The notes beneath the pieces were generated by a model that was given only the letters and a program-made list of their open reading frames with translations, did not search any database and had not been told where the DNA came from. The position numbers and the translations under genes are program-made. Below, in pieces: positions 26,527-35,864 of a stretch of DNA of 64,000 bases (position 1 is the stretch's first letter; the number at the start of each line of letters is the position of its first letter). The stretch is from Muribaculaceae bacterium (GTDB lineage Bacteria > Bacteroidota > Bacteroidia > Bacteroidales > Muribaculaceae), in assembly GCA_017621225.1 (NCBI GenBank), contig JAGATN010000003.1:1-64000 (forward strand), given 5' to 3'.

Positions 26527-28208
26527 TTCCCGTCACTTTTTATAAGGTCGAGCAACCGATCGACGGCCTCCGCTCCGGCAGGTATGTTTTTTTCGACGCA
26601 CACCTTACCTTTATACAGGCTCACTTTTCCCACTCCGGCACCTACATATCCGTAGTCGGCATCGGCCATTTCGCCGGGACCATTGACAATGCAGCCCATC
26701 ACCCCTATCTTCAACCCTTTCAGGTGCGAAGTGCGCGACTTCACCATTTTGAGCGTAGACTGAAGGTCGAACAACGTACGTCCGCATCCGGGGCAAGCGA
26801 TGTAATCGGTACGGGTGATGCGCAGGCGCGTAGCCTGCAATATGCCGAAGGCCAGCTTCACGGCATCGGCCGTCGACATGGCATCCGACTCTATCATGAT
26901 GCCGTCGACAAATCCGTTCATCAGCGGAGCGCCCAAGTCGACCGAAGCCCTTACGGTCACCTCGTCGGGCGTAACACCGGCATACGAAGCCTTTAGAATT
27001 ACCGGATTCGTCAAGCCCTCGCTTATCATCTTATGCAATGCGCCCTGCACCGAGGCGGGATAATTGGCCGACGTAGAGGTCATAACCACCACTTTGCCGG
27101 GCGTTATCGCGGGCCATTCGTCATAGAGCAATGCCGCATCGACCTCAATGTAATCTTTCAAATCGGCCAAAGCGGCATCAGGCTTCTCATCGCCCGAATA
27201 GGCTCCATCGCCATCTTCTACCAACACCACCGGACGATTGGTGCCGCCAATAATGCCGACGGCATCCGACTCGCGCCTACGCGGCGTCAAGCGATTGAAT
27301 CCTTCGCTTAAGCCATATGGTATTTCGGGCGCCGAAGCAAACGTAGCCACATAATCAACGAGCATCTTAGCCACCGGTATCTCGCATACGGGATCTTCGC
27401 TCAGCGAAACCCTTATGGTATCGCCCAACCCCTCGGCAAGCAGCGTGCCTATGCCCACGGCCGACTTTATGCGTCCGTCGTCGCCATCGCCGGCCTCCGT
27501 AACGCCAAGATGCAGCGGAAAGTGCATATTCTCGGCATCCATGGCCGCAACCAAACGGCGCACCGTTTCAATCATCACCGACACGTTCGATGCTTTCACC
27601 GATATCACCACGTCGTTGAAATCATGCGCCACGCACACCCGAAGAAATTCCATAGCGCTCTCGGCCATGCCTTGCGGCGTGTCGCCATATCGGCTCATGA
27701 TTCTATCGGACAGCGACCCGTGATTCACTCCAATTCGAATTGCAGTGCCGTTTTCGCGACACAGATCGAGAAACGGAACCAGCGCGCTTTCGATTTTCTT
27801 TATTTCGGCAGCATATTCCTCGTCGGTGAAGTCGAGCTTCTTGAACGTGCGTCCGGGGTCGATGAAGTTACCCGGATTTATGCGCACTTTCTCCACGTGC
27901 CGGGCAGCCTCGAACGCAGCTTTAGGATTAAAATGTATGTCGGCCACCAATGGCACGTTGCATCCGCAAGCCCTGAGACGCGACTTTATGACGTCGAGAT
28001 TAGCCGCTTCGCGCACGCCCTGGGCCGTAAGCCGCACATATTCGGCGCCCGCCTCGGCCAAACGTTTGCATTGCTCCACACTACCGTCGGCATCCATCGT
28101 CGAGGTAGAAGTCATCGACTGTATGCGTATCGGATAATCGCCACCGAGCATAACGCCTCCCACATTCACGGGATTCGTAACTCGACGGCGATAGTCAAAA
28201 TCGCCCAT
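26517..28208 (-). CDS. ispG: 4-hydroxy-3-methylbut-2-enyl diphosphate synthase, long form
   Basis: IspG (GcpE) is the iron-sulfur enzyme of the MEP isoprenoid pathway that converts MEcPP to HMBPP. The 563-residue product has the TIM-barrel N-terminus (RIQSMTSTSTMDADGSVEQC), a middle insertion (about 265-410) absent from the 372-residue E. coli form and shared with plant and Bacteroidota enzymes, and the C-terminal 4Fe-4S cysteines in ACPGCGRTLFDL and MGCIVNGPGE. It lies 15 bases downstream of purE and overlaps ribD. Confidence 0.95.
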   Translation of the reverse strand: MGDFDYRRRVTNPVNVGGVMLGGDYPIRIQSMTSTSTMDADGSVEQCKRLAEAGAEYVRLTAQGVREAANLDVIKSRLRACGCNVPLVADIHFNPKAAFEAARHVEKVRINPGNFIDPGRTFKKLDFTDEEYAAEIKKIESALVPFLDLCRENGTAIRIGVNHGSLSDRIMSRYGDTPQGMAESAMEFLRVCVAHDFNDVVISVKASNVSVMIETVRRLVAAMDAENMHFPLHLGVTEAGDGDDGRIKSAVGIGTLLAEGLGDTIRVSLSEDPVCEIPVAKMLVDYVATFASAPEIPYGLSEGFNRLTPRRRESDAVGIIGGTNRPVVLVEDGDGAYSGDEKPDAALADLKDYIEVDAALLYDEWPAITPGKVVVMTSTSANYPASVQGALHKMISEGLTNPVILKASYAGVTPDEVTVRASVDLGAPLMNGFVDGIMIESDAMSTADAVKLAFGILQATRLRITRTDYIACPGCGRTLFDLQSTLKMVKSRTSHLKGLKIGVMGCIVNGPGEMADADYGYVGAGVGKVSLYKGKVCVEKNIPAGAEAVDRLLDLIKSDGNWK

Positions 28209-28223
28209 ATAAAAACTCAGATA

Positions 28224-28730
28224 TCAGTTTGTCTTGAACTTATATTTCACCTCTTTAAGCTCGGCGTTAGCCTTTACGATTTTGGCCGAAAGACCGGCAC
28301 GATATTCGTCGTAGCGGGCACGTATGGCCTCATCGCTCAACGCCAGCATCTGCACGGCCAGCACGGCGGCATTCAGACCTGCGTTTATGCCTACGGTAGC
28401 CACGGCCACGCCCGGAGGCATCTGCACGATCGACAGCAAGGCATCGCGGCCGTCGAGCGTGGAATTTATCGGCAATCCAATGACGGGCAGCGGAGTCATT
28501 GCAGCTATTACGCCGGGCAGAGCGGCAGCCATTCCGGCGGCGGCAATTATCACCTTTATGCCACGTCCATCAGCTTCGCGCGCAAATTTTTCGACATCGA
28601 GAGGCGTGCGGTGCGCCGACAGTGCATTCATTTCAAACGGCACCTCCATTTGATCGAGGAAATCGGCCGCTTTCTTCAATATGGGAAGATCTGACGTACT
28701 TCCCATGATAATACTAACGAGGGGTTGCAT
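28224..28730 (-). CDS. purE: N5-carboxyaminoimidazole ribonucleotide mutase
   Basis: PurE class I moves a carboxyl group in purine synthesis (N5-CAIR to CAIR). The 168-residue product has the family signature SIIMGSTSDLPILKKA, the catalytic-loop segment SAHRTP, and AAAGMAAALPGVIAA. It follows the PAP2-like gene by 56 bases and precedes ispG by 15, in a housekeeping run on the minus strand. Confidence 0.96.
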   Translation of the reverse strand: MQPLVSIIMGSTSDLPILKKAADFLDQMEVPFEMNALSAHRTPLDVEKFAREADGRGIKVIIAAAGMAAALPGVIAAMTPLPVIGLPINSTLDGRDALLSIVQMPPGVAVATVGINAGLNAAVLAVQMLALSDEAIRARYDEYRAGLSAKIVKANAELKEVKYKFKTN

Positions 28731-28786
28731 AAATTACCTTTTATATGTTAGAAATGTTACTTTGATTTATTTCGGTTGAGCCATTG

Positions 28787-29392
28787 TCATATGGCCGACA
28801 TAAGATATACGCACAAAAAGCCGTTGAGCGTTCCTGCCGCCACCTGCCCGAGCGTATGCCGTTCGAGCAACAGCCTCGACGTGCCCACGAGCCCCACTAT
28901 CATTACCACGCCTATCAGCACCCATATGTCGAAAGGCAGTCCGTAATGATCGGTCATGATGCGAAACATAAGAGCGGCCAGACCGCCTACGGCAGCCATA
29001 TGGGCGCTTATCTTCCACCAGTGGTTAACCACCAACGACACTATCGATGCCAGCAGACCGCCCACCATGAACATGGACATCCACAATGGAGCATGGACAA
29101 AATAGAGATAGAGCGCGCAGCCTGCATAACACAACGAAGTGATAAGATAGGGAATGAAGCGCTCATTCTGCTTGTTGAGGCCGGGATCGGTCACGAGCTT
29201 CAACTTCAGCAAGACGAATATTGCCGCCAACGGCAAGAGGCAAGTAAGGATGAAAACTACGGCGGTAACGCCCCATCGCAGATTGACCGGAATCAGAACG
29301 AGCACGGTGGTCCACAATGCCAACCACACTCCGTAAGTAGGAATCAGCAGCGGACTGAAAACAAATGATATAAACTGGGCCAATCTTTTCAT
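28787..29392 (-). CDS. PAP2-like integral membrane protein
   Basis: 201-residue protein with about six membrane helices. Residues resembling PAP2 phosphatase motifs are present in order: KQNERFIPYL, then NHWWKISAHMAAVGG and GTSRLLLERHTLGQVAAG, the last resembling the conserved SR-x5-H segment. The start is the ATG at 29390-29392, just past the rpoN stop; a much longer upstream start would overlap rpoN and lacks support. The substrate is unknown; undecaprenyl pyrophosphate or a lipid phosphate is possible by family. Confidence 0.72.
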   Translation of the reverse strand: MKRLAQFISFVFSPLLIPTYGVWLALWTTVLVLIPVNLRWGVTAVVFILTCLLPLAAIFVLLKLKLVTDPGLNKQNERFIPYLITSLCYAGCALYLYFVHAPLWMSMFMVGGLLASIVSLVVNHWWKISAHMAAVGGLAALMFRIMTDHYGLPFDIWVLIGVVMIVGLVGTSRLLLERHTLGQVAAGTLNGFLCVYLMSAI

Positions 29393-29423
29393 CGTCACTA
29401 TTTTTATGGTTATGGCAACACGG

Positions 29424-30881
29424 CTACACGCTGCGGCGCAATCGCGCAACCGGAATGCCAAGTTTTTCTCTGTATTTTGCCACGGTTCGCCGTGCCAATT
29501 TGTAGCCTTGCGCTTCTAGGGCCGTCATCAGCGCGTCATCCTTGAGCGGATGCGCCTTGTCCTCATTGTCAATCAATCGGCGGAGCGCATTGGTTATTTC
29601 GATGGTCGATGCATCGGTATCCTCCTTGGGCCGCTCGTTGAAAAAGAATTTCAACGGATACACTCCATACTGCGTACTTACGTATTTGCCCGAAGTGGCG
29701 CGGCTTATCACCGACACATCATCGCCGGTAAGCTTCGATACATCTTTCAATATCATGGGCCGGAGCTGCAACTCGTCGCCAGAGAGGAAAAATCGGCGTT
29801 GCAGCTTTATTATCGCCGTCATGACCCGGTTAAGCGTTTCGCGGCGCATCTGCAGGGCCTTTATGAAATCTACGGCCTCGTCGCGCTTGCGTTTTATGAA
29901 TGTCATTGCTTCGAGTTCCGATCGCGACATTTTGCGCGAAACGTTGATGTCTTCATCGGCGGCAAACGTCGATTCGATGCGCAATCCGGGCAAGTTGTCG
30001 GGTTGCGACAAGGTTATGTTGCCCTCGGAATCGACATCGACCAAAAAATCGGGAGTTATGTGCGAAAAGCGATCGTCGTCCTGATCCAACCCGCCGCTAA
30101 TGGCCGAGCCGGGCTTGGGGTCGAGCGACCGAATGACATTCAAGGCGGCGCGAATGCGCGATTCGTCGATGTTGAGCATCGACGAGAGCTTGTCGAAGTG
30201 CATGCGCGAAAACAAGTCGAAATAGTCGGCAACGATCTCTCTTGCATCCGACACGGCGCGGTCGTTGCCCATTCGTTTAAGCTGCAACAGCAGGCAGTCG
30301 CGCAAATCGTATGCGCCCACGCCCGGCGGGTCGAGCGACCGCACTTTGCGCCACACCTCGCGCACTTCCTGATCGGAAGCATCGATGCCACCTTGTATGG
30401 CCACGTCGTCGATGAGCGAGGGGAGCGTACGCGTAAGGTATCCGTTGCTGTCAATGCTGCCGACGATTATGTCGGCGATGGAAAGCTGACGAGGCGATAG
30501 TTTCGACACTGACAGTTGCGACATGAGCGACTCTATTAGCGACTCGCTTTTTGCCACAGCCACCGGTTCGTAGTATGAATCGTCGGACGAGTAGTTGCGC
30601 GCCTCAAGCCGATAGTAAGGAATGTCGTCCTCGTGTCGATAATCGGCCAGCTGCATCTGCTCGGCGCTTTCATTGAAATCATCGTCGGCACCCGACGATA
30701 AATCACCGGCGCTATCGTCGGCAGGAACCGCCTCAAGCGCCGGGTTTTCGTCAAGCGTGCGCTTAAGCTCGTCCTCTATCTCAGGGGCATTCATTTCGAG
30801 CACCCTGACATACTGAACTTGAAGCGGCGCAAGCGTTTGTTGTAGCCGTTGATTCTGTGAAAGCGATAACGATTCTTCCAT
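29424..30881 (-). CDS. rpoN: RNA polymerase sigma-54 factor
   Basis: Sigma-54 directs RNA polymerase to -24/-12 promoters that need enhancer-binding ATPases. The 485-residue product has the Gln-rich region I (SLSQNQRLQQTLAPLQVQYV), an acidic region II (about 45-90), the core-binding region, and the RpoN box near the C-terminus (LARRTVAKYRE from about residue 462). It follows the DUF4465 gene by 30 bases. No enhancer-binding protein is in the window. Confidence 0.95.
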   Translation of the reverse strand: MEESLSLSQNQRLQQTLAPLQVQYVRVLEMNAPEIEDELKRTLDENPALEAVPADDSAGDLSSGADDDFNESAEQMQLADYRHEDDIPYYRLEARNYSSDDSYYEPVAVAKSESLIESLMSQLSVSKLSPRQLSIADIIVGSIDSNGYLTRTLPSLIDDVAIQGGIDASDQEVREVWRKVRSLDPPGVGAYDLRDCLLLQLKRMGNDRAVSDAREIVADYFDLFSRMHFDKLSSMLNIDESRIRAALNVIRSLDPKPGSAISGGLDQDDDRFSHITPDFLVDVDSEGNITLSQPDNLPGLRIESTFAADEDINVSRKMSRSELEAMTFIKRKRDEAVDFIKALQMRRETLNRVMTAIIKLQRRFFLSGDELQLRPMILKDVSKLTGDDVSVISRATSGKYVSTQYGVYPLKFFFNERPKEDTDASTIEITNALRRLIDNEDKAHPLKDDALMTALEAQGYKLARRTVAKYREKLGIPVARLRRSV

Positions 30882-30911
30882 CAGCCTCTATGCTTTAAAA
30901 CCTACATTTCG

Positions 30912-31700
30912 TCAAATATCGAACATGAAGTAATCGACGCAGAAGTAAGGCGGCACGTCAATCACGCCCTCTTTGTTCTTTCTGTTCGATTTAAGCTGGA
31001 AATAGATCATATCGATATTTTCGTAATCTCTCAGATCCACTGCAATCCAGTTGGCGAGCGGCAATTTTCCTGAAAGCACAAGAGGCTGTTCGACGGTGCC
31101 TATGCGCTCACGGCCTCTTACGATGTTCACCACAAGCGTCAGATAATCGTCGTTTTTGAACGGCTCTGATGTATCGGTTCCGAATTTTACGGCACCAAGG
31201 GTAGTACATGCATTCGTCACGTATATGCAGTAAGGATTGCATCCTACGCCCGTGGTCAATCGGATGGCGCAAGCAGGCGACATCGGAATTTCGTCGAGCG
31301 ATTCGTTGGGATCCCACTTAGCCATCATGAACGGAGTTCTGTAATAGCCGTGTCCGGTAGGATTGCCCCAGAGATTATACTTCGATATCAGGCCATCGGT
31401 GCTATTTGACGGAGAGAAACCGTGCCATTCCACATTGTTTTCGCTATCGAGCGCCGCATAGTGCGAATAGTTAACGTTAAGGATGGTCATAATTGCCGGA
31501 GGATTAACCTTGTAGCATTCGCTCCATGCCCCGTCCTTATCATATTTCAGGTCGGTGACCATACCGGGCGATGATGCGTAGCTTGGCATTTCGTCATCAC
31601 CGCTGTCACCCGGGCCATAATAATGCGACGGGCCACATGACGATACTAATAATGCCACAGGTAATCCAATTAAAAATAAAATCTTAGAAGTCAGTTTCAT
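30912..31700 (-). CDS. DUF4465-like lipoprotein
   Basis: 262 residues from the ATG at 31698-31700, giving a lipoprotein signal (MKLTSKILFLIGLPVALLVS) with lipobox Cys22, then a serine/glycine/aspartate-rich linker. The rest resembles DUF4465, a cell-surface beta-sandwich domain of Bacteroidales: WHGFSPSNSTDG, a middle region with several cysteines, and the closing pattern NWIAVDLRDYENIDMIYFQL with PYFCVDYF. An earlier start would add 14 residues ahead of the signal. The role is unknown; these proteins are often surface exposed. It shares the strand and close spacing with rpoN downstream. Confidence 0.72.
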   Translation of the reverse strand: MKLTSKILFLIGLPVALLVSSCGPSHYYGPGDSGDDEMPSYASSPGMVTDLKYDKDGAWSECYKVNPPAIMTILNVNYSHYAALDSENNVEWHGFSPSNSTDGLISKYNLWGNPTGHGYYRTPFMMAKWDPNESLDEIPMSPACAIRLTTGVGCNPYCIYVTNACTTLGAVKFGTDTSEPFKNDDYLTLVVNIVRGRERIGTVEQPLVLSGKLPLANWIAVDLRDYENIDMIYFQLKSNRKNKEGVIDVPPYFCVDYFMFDI

Positions 31701-31758
31701 CGTGTTTAGTTTAGTTAATGTTTCAATATAACGTTTGAGCATTAGTTAAGTTAGGACC

Positions 31759-31766
31759 CAAAGGTA
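31759..31766 (-). promoter_or_regulatory. -7 element upstream of the DUF4465 gene
   Basis: TACCTTTG on the minus strand, 58 bases before the chosen ATG. It suggests that the DUF4465-rpoN-PAP2-purE-ispG-ribD run starts here. The -33 region shows only TTG-like sequences at poor spacing. Confidence 0.5.
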
Positions 31767-31788
31767 GTAATTATTCGTCAATCAACGC

Positions 31789-32238
31789 TCATATCAGCTT
31801 ATGCAATTTATATGCCACACTACCCGAATCGATGCAATGATGGCATAATTCGATGTTTTTATCGTCCATATCGACGATTTGAAATTTAACATTCGGCTCA
31901 TTACAGTCAAGATGCATCTGAGGCGGAAAGCCATACGAAGTCGACACATTTGAGTCGTGATGGTTGCCCGACAACGTCATGACATCGTCCTCAACCGACC
32001 ACGAATTCCAATAGTCGACCACATCGTGATGATCGGCAACAAGCTGAATCATAAGCACTCCGCTCTGAAATTTCCATACCACGTTACCGGCATAGCAAGT
32101 ATCGCGTTTGCCATCGACTGTAATCTCCGTTATCCGCCATGTGCCAAACAGAGGCCCTATGTCGCCATCGTTATGAGTGCAGCCCGACAGCATGGCCGAG
32201 AGCAGCAAACACCCCATTATGTGAATAATAGTCCTCAT
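31789..32238 (-). CDS. Lipocalin-like lipoprotein
   Basis: 149-residue predicted lipoprotein: signal with lipobox LLLSAMLSGC (Cys20) and mature part beginning GDIGPLFGTWRITEITVDG, the typical start of Bacteroidales lipocalin-like (DUF5004-type) domains, which form a small beta-barrel. Several His, Cys and Asp residues cluster near the C-terminus (IELCHHCIDSGS), which could bind metal, though that is speculation. Its start overlaps the stop of the Wzi-like gene by 4 bases. Confidence 0.7.
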   Translation of the reverse strand: MRTIIHIMGCLLLSAMLSGCTHNDGDIGPLFGTWRITEITVDGKRDTCYAGNVVWKFQSGVLMIQLVADHHDVVDYWNSWSVEDDVMTLSGNHHDSNVSTSYGFPPQMHLDCNEPNVKFQIVDMDDKNIELCHHCIDSGSVAYKLHKLI

Positions 32239-33767
32239 AACCTAAATTGAGTTAACGAGCCGTTATATGACAATGTTACCATCGTTCCGAAGGTGTCGCC
32301 GGGCATTTTTCCGCAATCACCGGCTAAAGAAATTTTAAGATTTAGCCCAGAACCGAATATCGAGCGCAAGGCCGCTTCTACCATTACCGACGTGGAACTA
32401 ACGGGATTCAACAACGGAATGTAACCGCTTCCCCACGCTTTGCGATGATTGAAAAGAGCCCTGTATTCCATTTGTGGCGTAATGCGTCCTTCAATGCCGA
32501 GATGAATGCCGCGAAGCCTATTGAATGCCACGGCGGGATATCCGTCGACATTGTAGATGGGGCTCATGACCATAGGGGTCCCCATCACCATTCCATAATT
32601 GGCATATGAATTATACAGCACATTATTATAATAGTCGTCGGCACCGGTGGCCGGAGATGTCAGCGTGGTTCCCGGCACGTAATCGGGAGCCCAATGCACC
32701 GGACCGCTCTGATTGGTCATATCGAGATATTCGATCACCAGGCCCGACACCGGCTTGAATGACTTCAGTCTGATCTCAAGCCCCCACAGACCGTCAAACC
32801 CATTGCGCTTCGCCATTCCGGAGCCATCTTCCCACGGCCACTGAAAATATGCGCCGATGTCGATGCCGCGCAAGGCATAATCGGCTCTCATATCCCAAGA
32901 GCCGAGGGTATTGCCAATGCGAAAATCTTCGCTACCGTTGCTTATCGGAAGAAATGCCTTGAAAAAATCGCGAAACGAAGTGCCTCGATGCTGCACCGAC
33001 TGCACCAATCCGCCCGCATACGTCGTAGTGGAACCGCCAAACTGCGTGGCGCACTGCGCGCCCACGGTCACTCTAAGCGGCTTCGACGCTTTGCTGCGAA
33101 AATAAGCCCTTCGATACACAAGCCATACGCCATCGGCTATGTGATAGTTATAATAGTTGTAATACTTTCGCCACCACCCATCGTCGGCAAACCGTCCGTA
33201 AAACAATTCACCGTCAATCTGCAACCATCCGTTCGTAAAAGGAACGTCCTGAAAATCATGAAATCCGACTTTCACCCCCGGCACCGGCCGAGCGTTGGCG
33301 CTATGCACGAGGTCGCCGCTCGACAATCGGTCGGAAAGCATGGCCGAGCCGGTCTCTTTCATACCGACGCAAGCCTCGATAGAGCGATACTTTACTTCGC
33401 CATACAAGCTTCCGAGCATCACCCGCGACGGATGGCGATCGACGGAGTGCCATGTCGACGACTGAACGTCGAACCGTTCATAAGGAACCGACGACGAATA
33501 CCCGGCCTCCACCCCCACGCCGTAGCCATAGCTGAACCGCGAGCCGACATTCAAGGCCTTATGCATGTTCAACTCGGCCACGCCATTCCATGCCTGAGTG
33601 ATTTTGCCATGCCGATTGGAAGCAAGAAAATATGGTGCGAATTTACCGCTTGCACCCGTTGCCGTAAGCGAAGCCTTATATACAATAGTATCACCGGCTC
33701 TTGCATACGATGATGCAAGAGCCAGTGAAAACAATATAATATATCTTATTGACAATAATTTACGCAT
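32235..33767 (-). CDS. Capsule assembly Wzi-like outer-membrane protein
   Basis: 510-residue predicted outer-membrane barrel with signal peptide (MRKLLSIRYIILFSLALASSYARAG). Repeated strands with aromatic girdles, the N-terminal motif FAPYFLASNRHGKIT and the glycine-rich turn sequence match the Wzi family, which in Proteobacteria anchors capsule polysaccharide at the cell surface. In Bacteroidales Wzi-like genes often occur singly away from capsule clusters, as here. It is coupled to the lipocalin-like lipoprotein by a 4-base overlap, which suggests the two work together at the surface. Confidence 0.8.
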   Translation of the reverse strand: MRKLLSIRYIILFSLALASSYARAGDTIVYKASLTATGASGKFAPYFLASNRHGKITQAWNGVAELNMHKALNVGSRFSYGYGVGVEAGYSSSVPYERFDVQSSTWHSVDRHPSRVMLGSLYGEVKYRSIEACVGMKETGSAMLSDRLSSGDLVHSANARPVPGVKVGFHDFQDVPFTNGWLQIDGELFYGRFADDGWWRKYYNYYNYHIADGVWLVYRRAYFRSKASKPLRVTVGAQCATQFGGSTTTYAGGLVQSVQHRGTSFRDFFKAFLPISNGSEDFRIGNTLGSWDMRADYALRGIDIGAYFQWPWEDGSGMAKRNGFDGLWGLEIRLKSFKPVSGLVIEYLDMTNQSGPVHWAPDYVPGTTLTSPATGADDYYNNVLYNSYANYGMVMGTPMVMSPIYNVDGYPAVAFNRLRGIHLGIEGRITPQMEYRALFNHRKAWGSGYIPLLNPVSSTSVMVEAALRSIFGSGLNLKISLAGDCGKMPGDTFGTMVTLSYNGSLTQFRL

Positions 33768-33778
33768 CTGTCAGCAGC

Positions 33779-33802
33779 TTTACCGGCAATTCATCCGGTA
33801 AA
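33779..33802 (-). other. Hairpin between the GH97 and Wzi-like genes
   Basis: TTTACCGG (33779-33786) and CCGGTAAA (33795-33802) form a perfect 8-base-pair stem with an 8-base loop, 16 bases after the GH97 stop. No T-tract follows, so it may protect the mRNA end or attenuate rather than terminate. Confidence 0.5.
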
Positions 33803-33817
33803 GATACTAAATTTTAA

Positions 33818-35815
33818 TTACTTCTTGGTTATTGTCATTGCAAAGCCGCCGCCCGATGCCAGATGAATCGGCTTAACGGTCTTTGAATTTGCCGAGAACA
33901 GTTCCTTACGATAATCTTCGGCCTGAGTGTCGGCATTTACGCCGTCGGTGAACAGCACGACGTCATAATTGCCGTCGCCAAGGAACGAGAAGTCAATTGA
34001 AAGGTCACGCGGATTCCAATCGGTAAGACCTCCCACATACCAATTGTCACCTACTCGACGAGCCACCACTATCGATTCGCCAAGCTTGCCCTGAAGCACG
34101 CGGGTTTCGTCGATATCGGAGTTAGGAATGCTTGCAATGAAGTCGGTGCATTCCTGTTCGCGACGATAAATGGTAGGATTGTCGGCCAACATGGTAAGCG
34201 GAGAGTCATGCACCACGTATGCAGCAAGCTGGTGGCAACGCGTTCCCTGACTCATCGGGTTGTAATATACAGGCTTGAAGTCCTTGCGGGTAGCATTGCG
34301 CATTGCGCCCGGAGTATAGTCGACGGGGCCAGCCATCATTCTGATATACGGCATCATTACGTCATATTTCATCATGTCTTTTTCGACGGTGCTCCACTTC
34401 ACTTCCTCCATTCCAAACACCGACTCATAGTTGATGAGGTTGGGATATGTGCGATTCAATCCGGTAGGCTTATAGAAACCATGATAGTCGAGCGTAAGAT
34501 TGTGACGCGCGGCAGCATCGGCTATTCGGTATGCCATTTCGACAGCGGTCTGATCGTCGCGATCGAGGAAGTCGACCTTAAAGCCGGCAATGCCCATTTC
34601 GGAGTATTTCTTACAAGCGGCCTCAAGCTGATCGTCGAGCACGTTGAATACGGTCCACAATATCAAATCCACGCCCTTGCTTTTTCCGTAGGCTATCAAT
34701 TCGGGCAAGTTGAGTTCGGGAATCACGGTAAGCATGTCGCCCGATGCCGGAGCATACCATCCTTCGTCAAGCACTACGAACTCGAGTCCGTTTTCGGCTG
34801 CGAAGTCGATATAATGCTTATATGTATCCATATTTATTCCGGCCTTAAAATCTACATTATATACGCCCCAGTTGTTCCACCAATCCCAAGCCACACGACC
34901 GGGCTTGATCCACGACGTATCACTTACGCGACTCGGCGAAGCCAACGCATAAACCAGATTGTTCAACGGCATCTGAGTATCGTCGGTAGTCACGGCCCAT
35001 ATGCGCCACGGATAGGTTCTTGCGCCTTCGGTCTTTGCTATATAGTCGGCACGTTTGGCCACTTTAGTCATTGCGCGACCTTTCGTCATGGTCATTTCGG
35101 TAGGGTATTTGGCAAACGTTCCTTGAAGGCTCGTCGACTTTCCGTCGCCCTTGATAAACATGCCGGGATAAGCTTCAAGATCCGATTCGAGCAATGTCAT
35201 TTTCACGCCCGAACCGCAATCGACGGTAATGGGCAGAAAAGCAATGTTTTCAGTATTCACTTCGGTGATCTTTGCTTCGGTATAAAGATTCTGAAACGCC
35301 ATTGCATACGGATCGACGCCCGGCTTCGAGGTCGAATATGCCATATAGGTTGTGAAGTCGGCCGGGAAGTTGAGATCCACTATTTCGTTGTCGACAACCG
35401 TGGCACCCTTTTCGGTGGTATTGAATCGATATGCCAATCCGTCGTCGTAAGCGCGGAAAGTCACTCCGTAACCGTTCTTTAGATTAACTGTGACCTCATT
35501 GTACTTTACATCAAATTGTTTCACTCGATATAAGGGCGACACTATGTGTTCCTCCACATTGTTGCGGCGGATAACGCGCGTGGATTTTATGCCACTGCCT
35601 ATTTCGCGTCCGGCCACAATCAAGCCAATAGGGCTTTTATCGAGCAATACGGTGCCGTCATATTTCAATGAATACGACAATTGACCCTCAATCCATATGT
35701 CGGCCGCTATTTTGCCGTTAGGCGACGTTAGAGCCACCGGCGACTTGGCGGCATACGACATTAGCGCACAAACGGCCATTGCCACTAACAGGATAAGATT
35801 TTTTAATTTGTTCAT
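33818..35815 (-). CDS. Glycoside hydrolase family 97, predicted retaining alpha-galactosidase
   Basis: 665-residue secreted enzyme with signal peptide (MNKLKNLILLVAMAVCALMSYA), an N-terminal beta-sandwich (about 25-275), a catalytic barrel (about 280-570) and a C-terminal beta domain. GH97 splits into inverting alpha-glucosidases (SusB type, Glu base) and retaining alpha-galactosidases (Asp nucleophile). Here the barrel carries Asp415 in GFKVDFLDRDD and Glu470 in GMEEVKW, the same positions as the nucleophile and acid/base reported for the characterised retaining enzyme BtGH97b. That supports alpha-galactosidase activity. The neighbour upstream is a GH36 alpha-galactosidase, 49 bases away. 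Confidence 0.9.
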   Translation of the reverse strand: MNKLKNLILLVAMAVCALMSYAAKSPVALTSPNGKIAADIWIEGQLSYSLKYDGTVLLDKSPIGLIVAGREIGSGIKSTRVIRRNNVEEHIVSPLYRVKQFDVKYNEVTVNLKNGYGVTFRAYDDGLAYRFNTTEKGATVVDNEIVDLNFPADFTTYMAYSTSKPGVDPYAMAFQNLYTEAKITEVNTENIAFLPITVDCGSGVKMTLLESDLEAYPGMFIKGDGKSTSLQGTFAKYPTEMTMTKGRAMTKVAKRADYIAKTEGARTYPWRIWAVTTDDTQMPLNNLVYALASPSRVSDTSWIKPGRVAWDWWNNWGVYNVDFKAGINMDTYKHYIDFAAENGLEFVVLDEGWYAPASGDMLTVIPELNLPELIAYGKSKGVDLILWTVFNVLDDQLEAACKKYSEMGIAGFKVDFLDRDDQTAVEMAYRIADAAARHNLTLDYHGFYKPTGLNRTYPNLINYESVFGMEEVKWSTVEKDMMKYDVMMPYIRMMAGPVDYTPGAMRNATRKDFKPVYYNPMSQGTRCHQLAAYVVHDSPLTMLADNPTIYRREQECTDFIASIPNSDIDETRVLQGKLGESIVVARRVGDNWYVGGLTDWNPRDLSIDFSFLGDGNYDVVLFTDGVNADTQAEDYRKELFSANSKTVKPIHLASGGGFAMTITKK

Positions 35816-35864
35816 TTGTATGTGTTAATTGATTATTCGTAAATAAACTGATTTGACAAACGTA

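Noticed and set aside
34208-35482. Open frame of 424 codons on the plus strand
   Set aside because: Antisense to the GH97 enzyme, whose catalytic Asp and Glu positions confirm the other strand.
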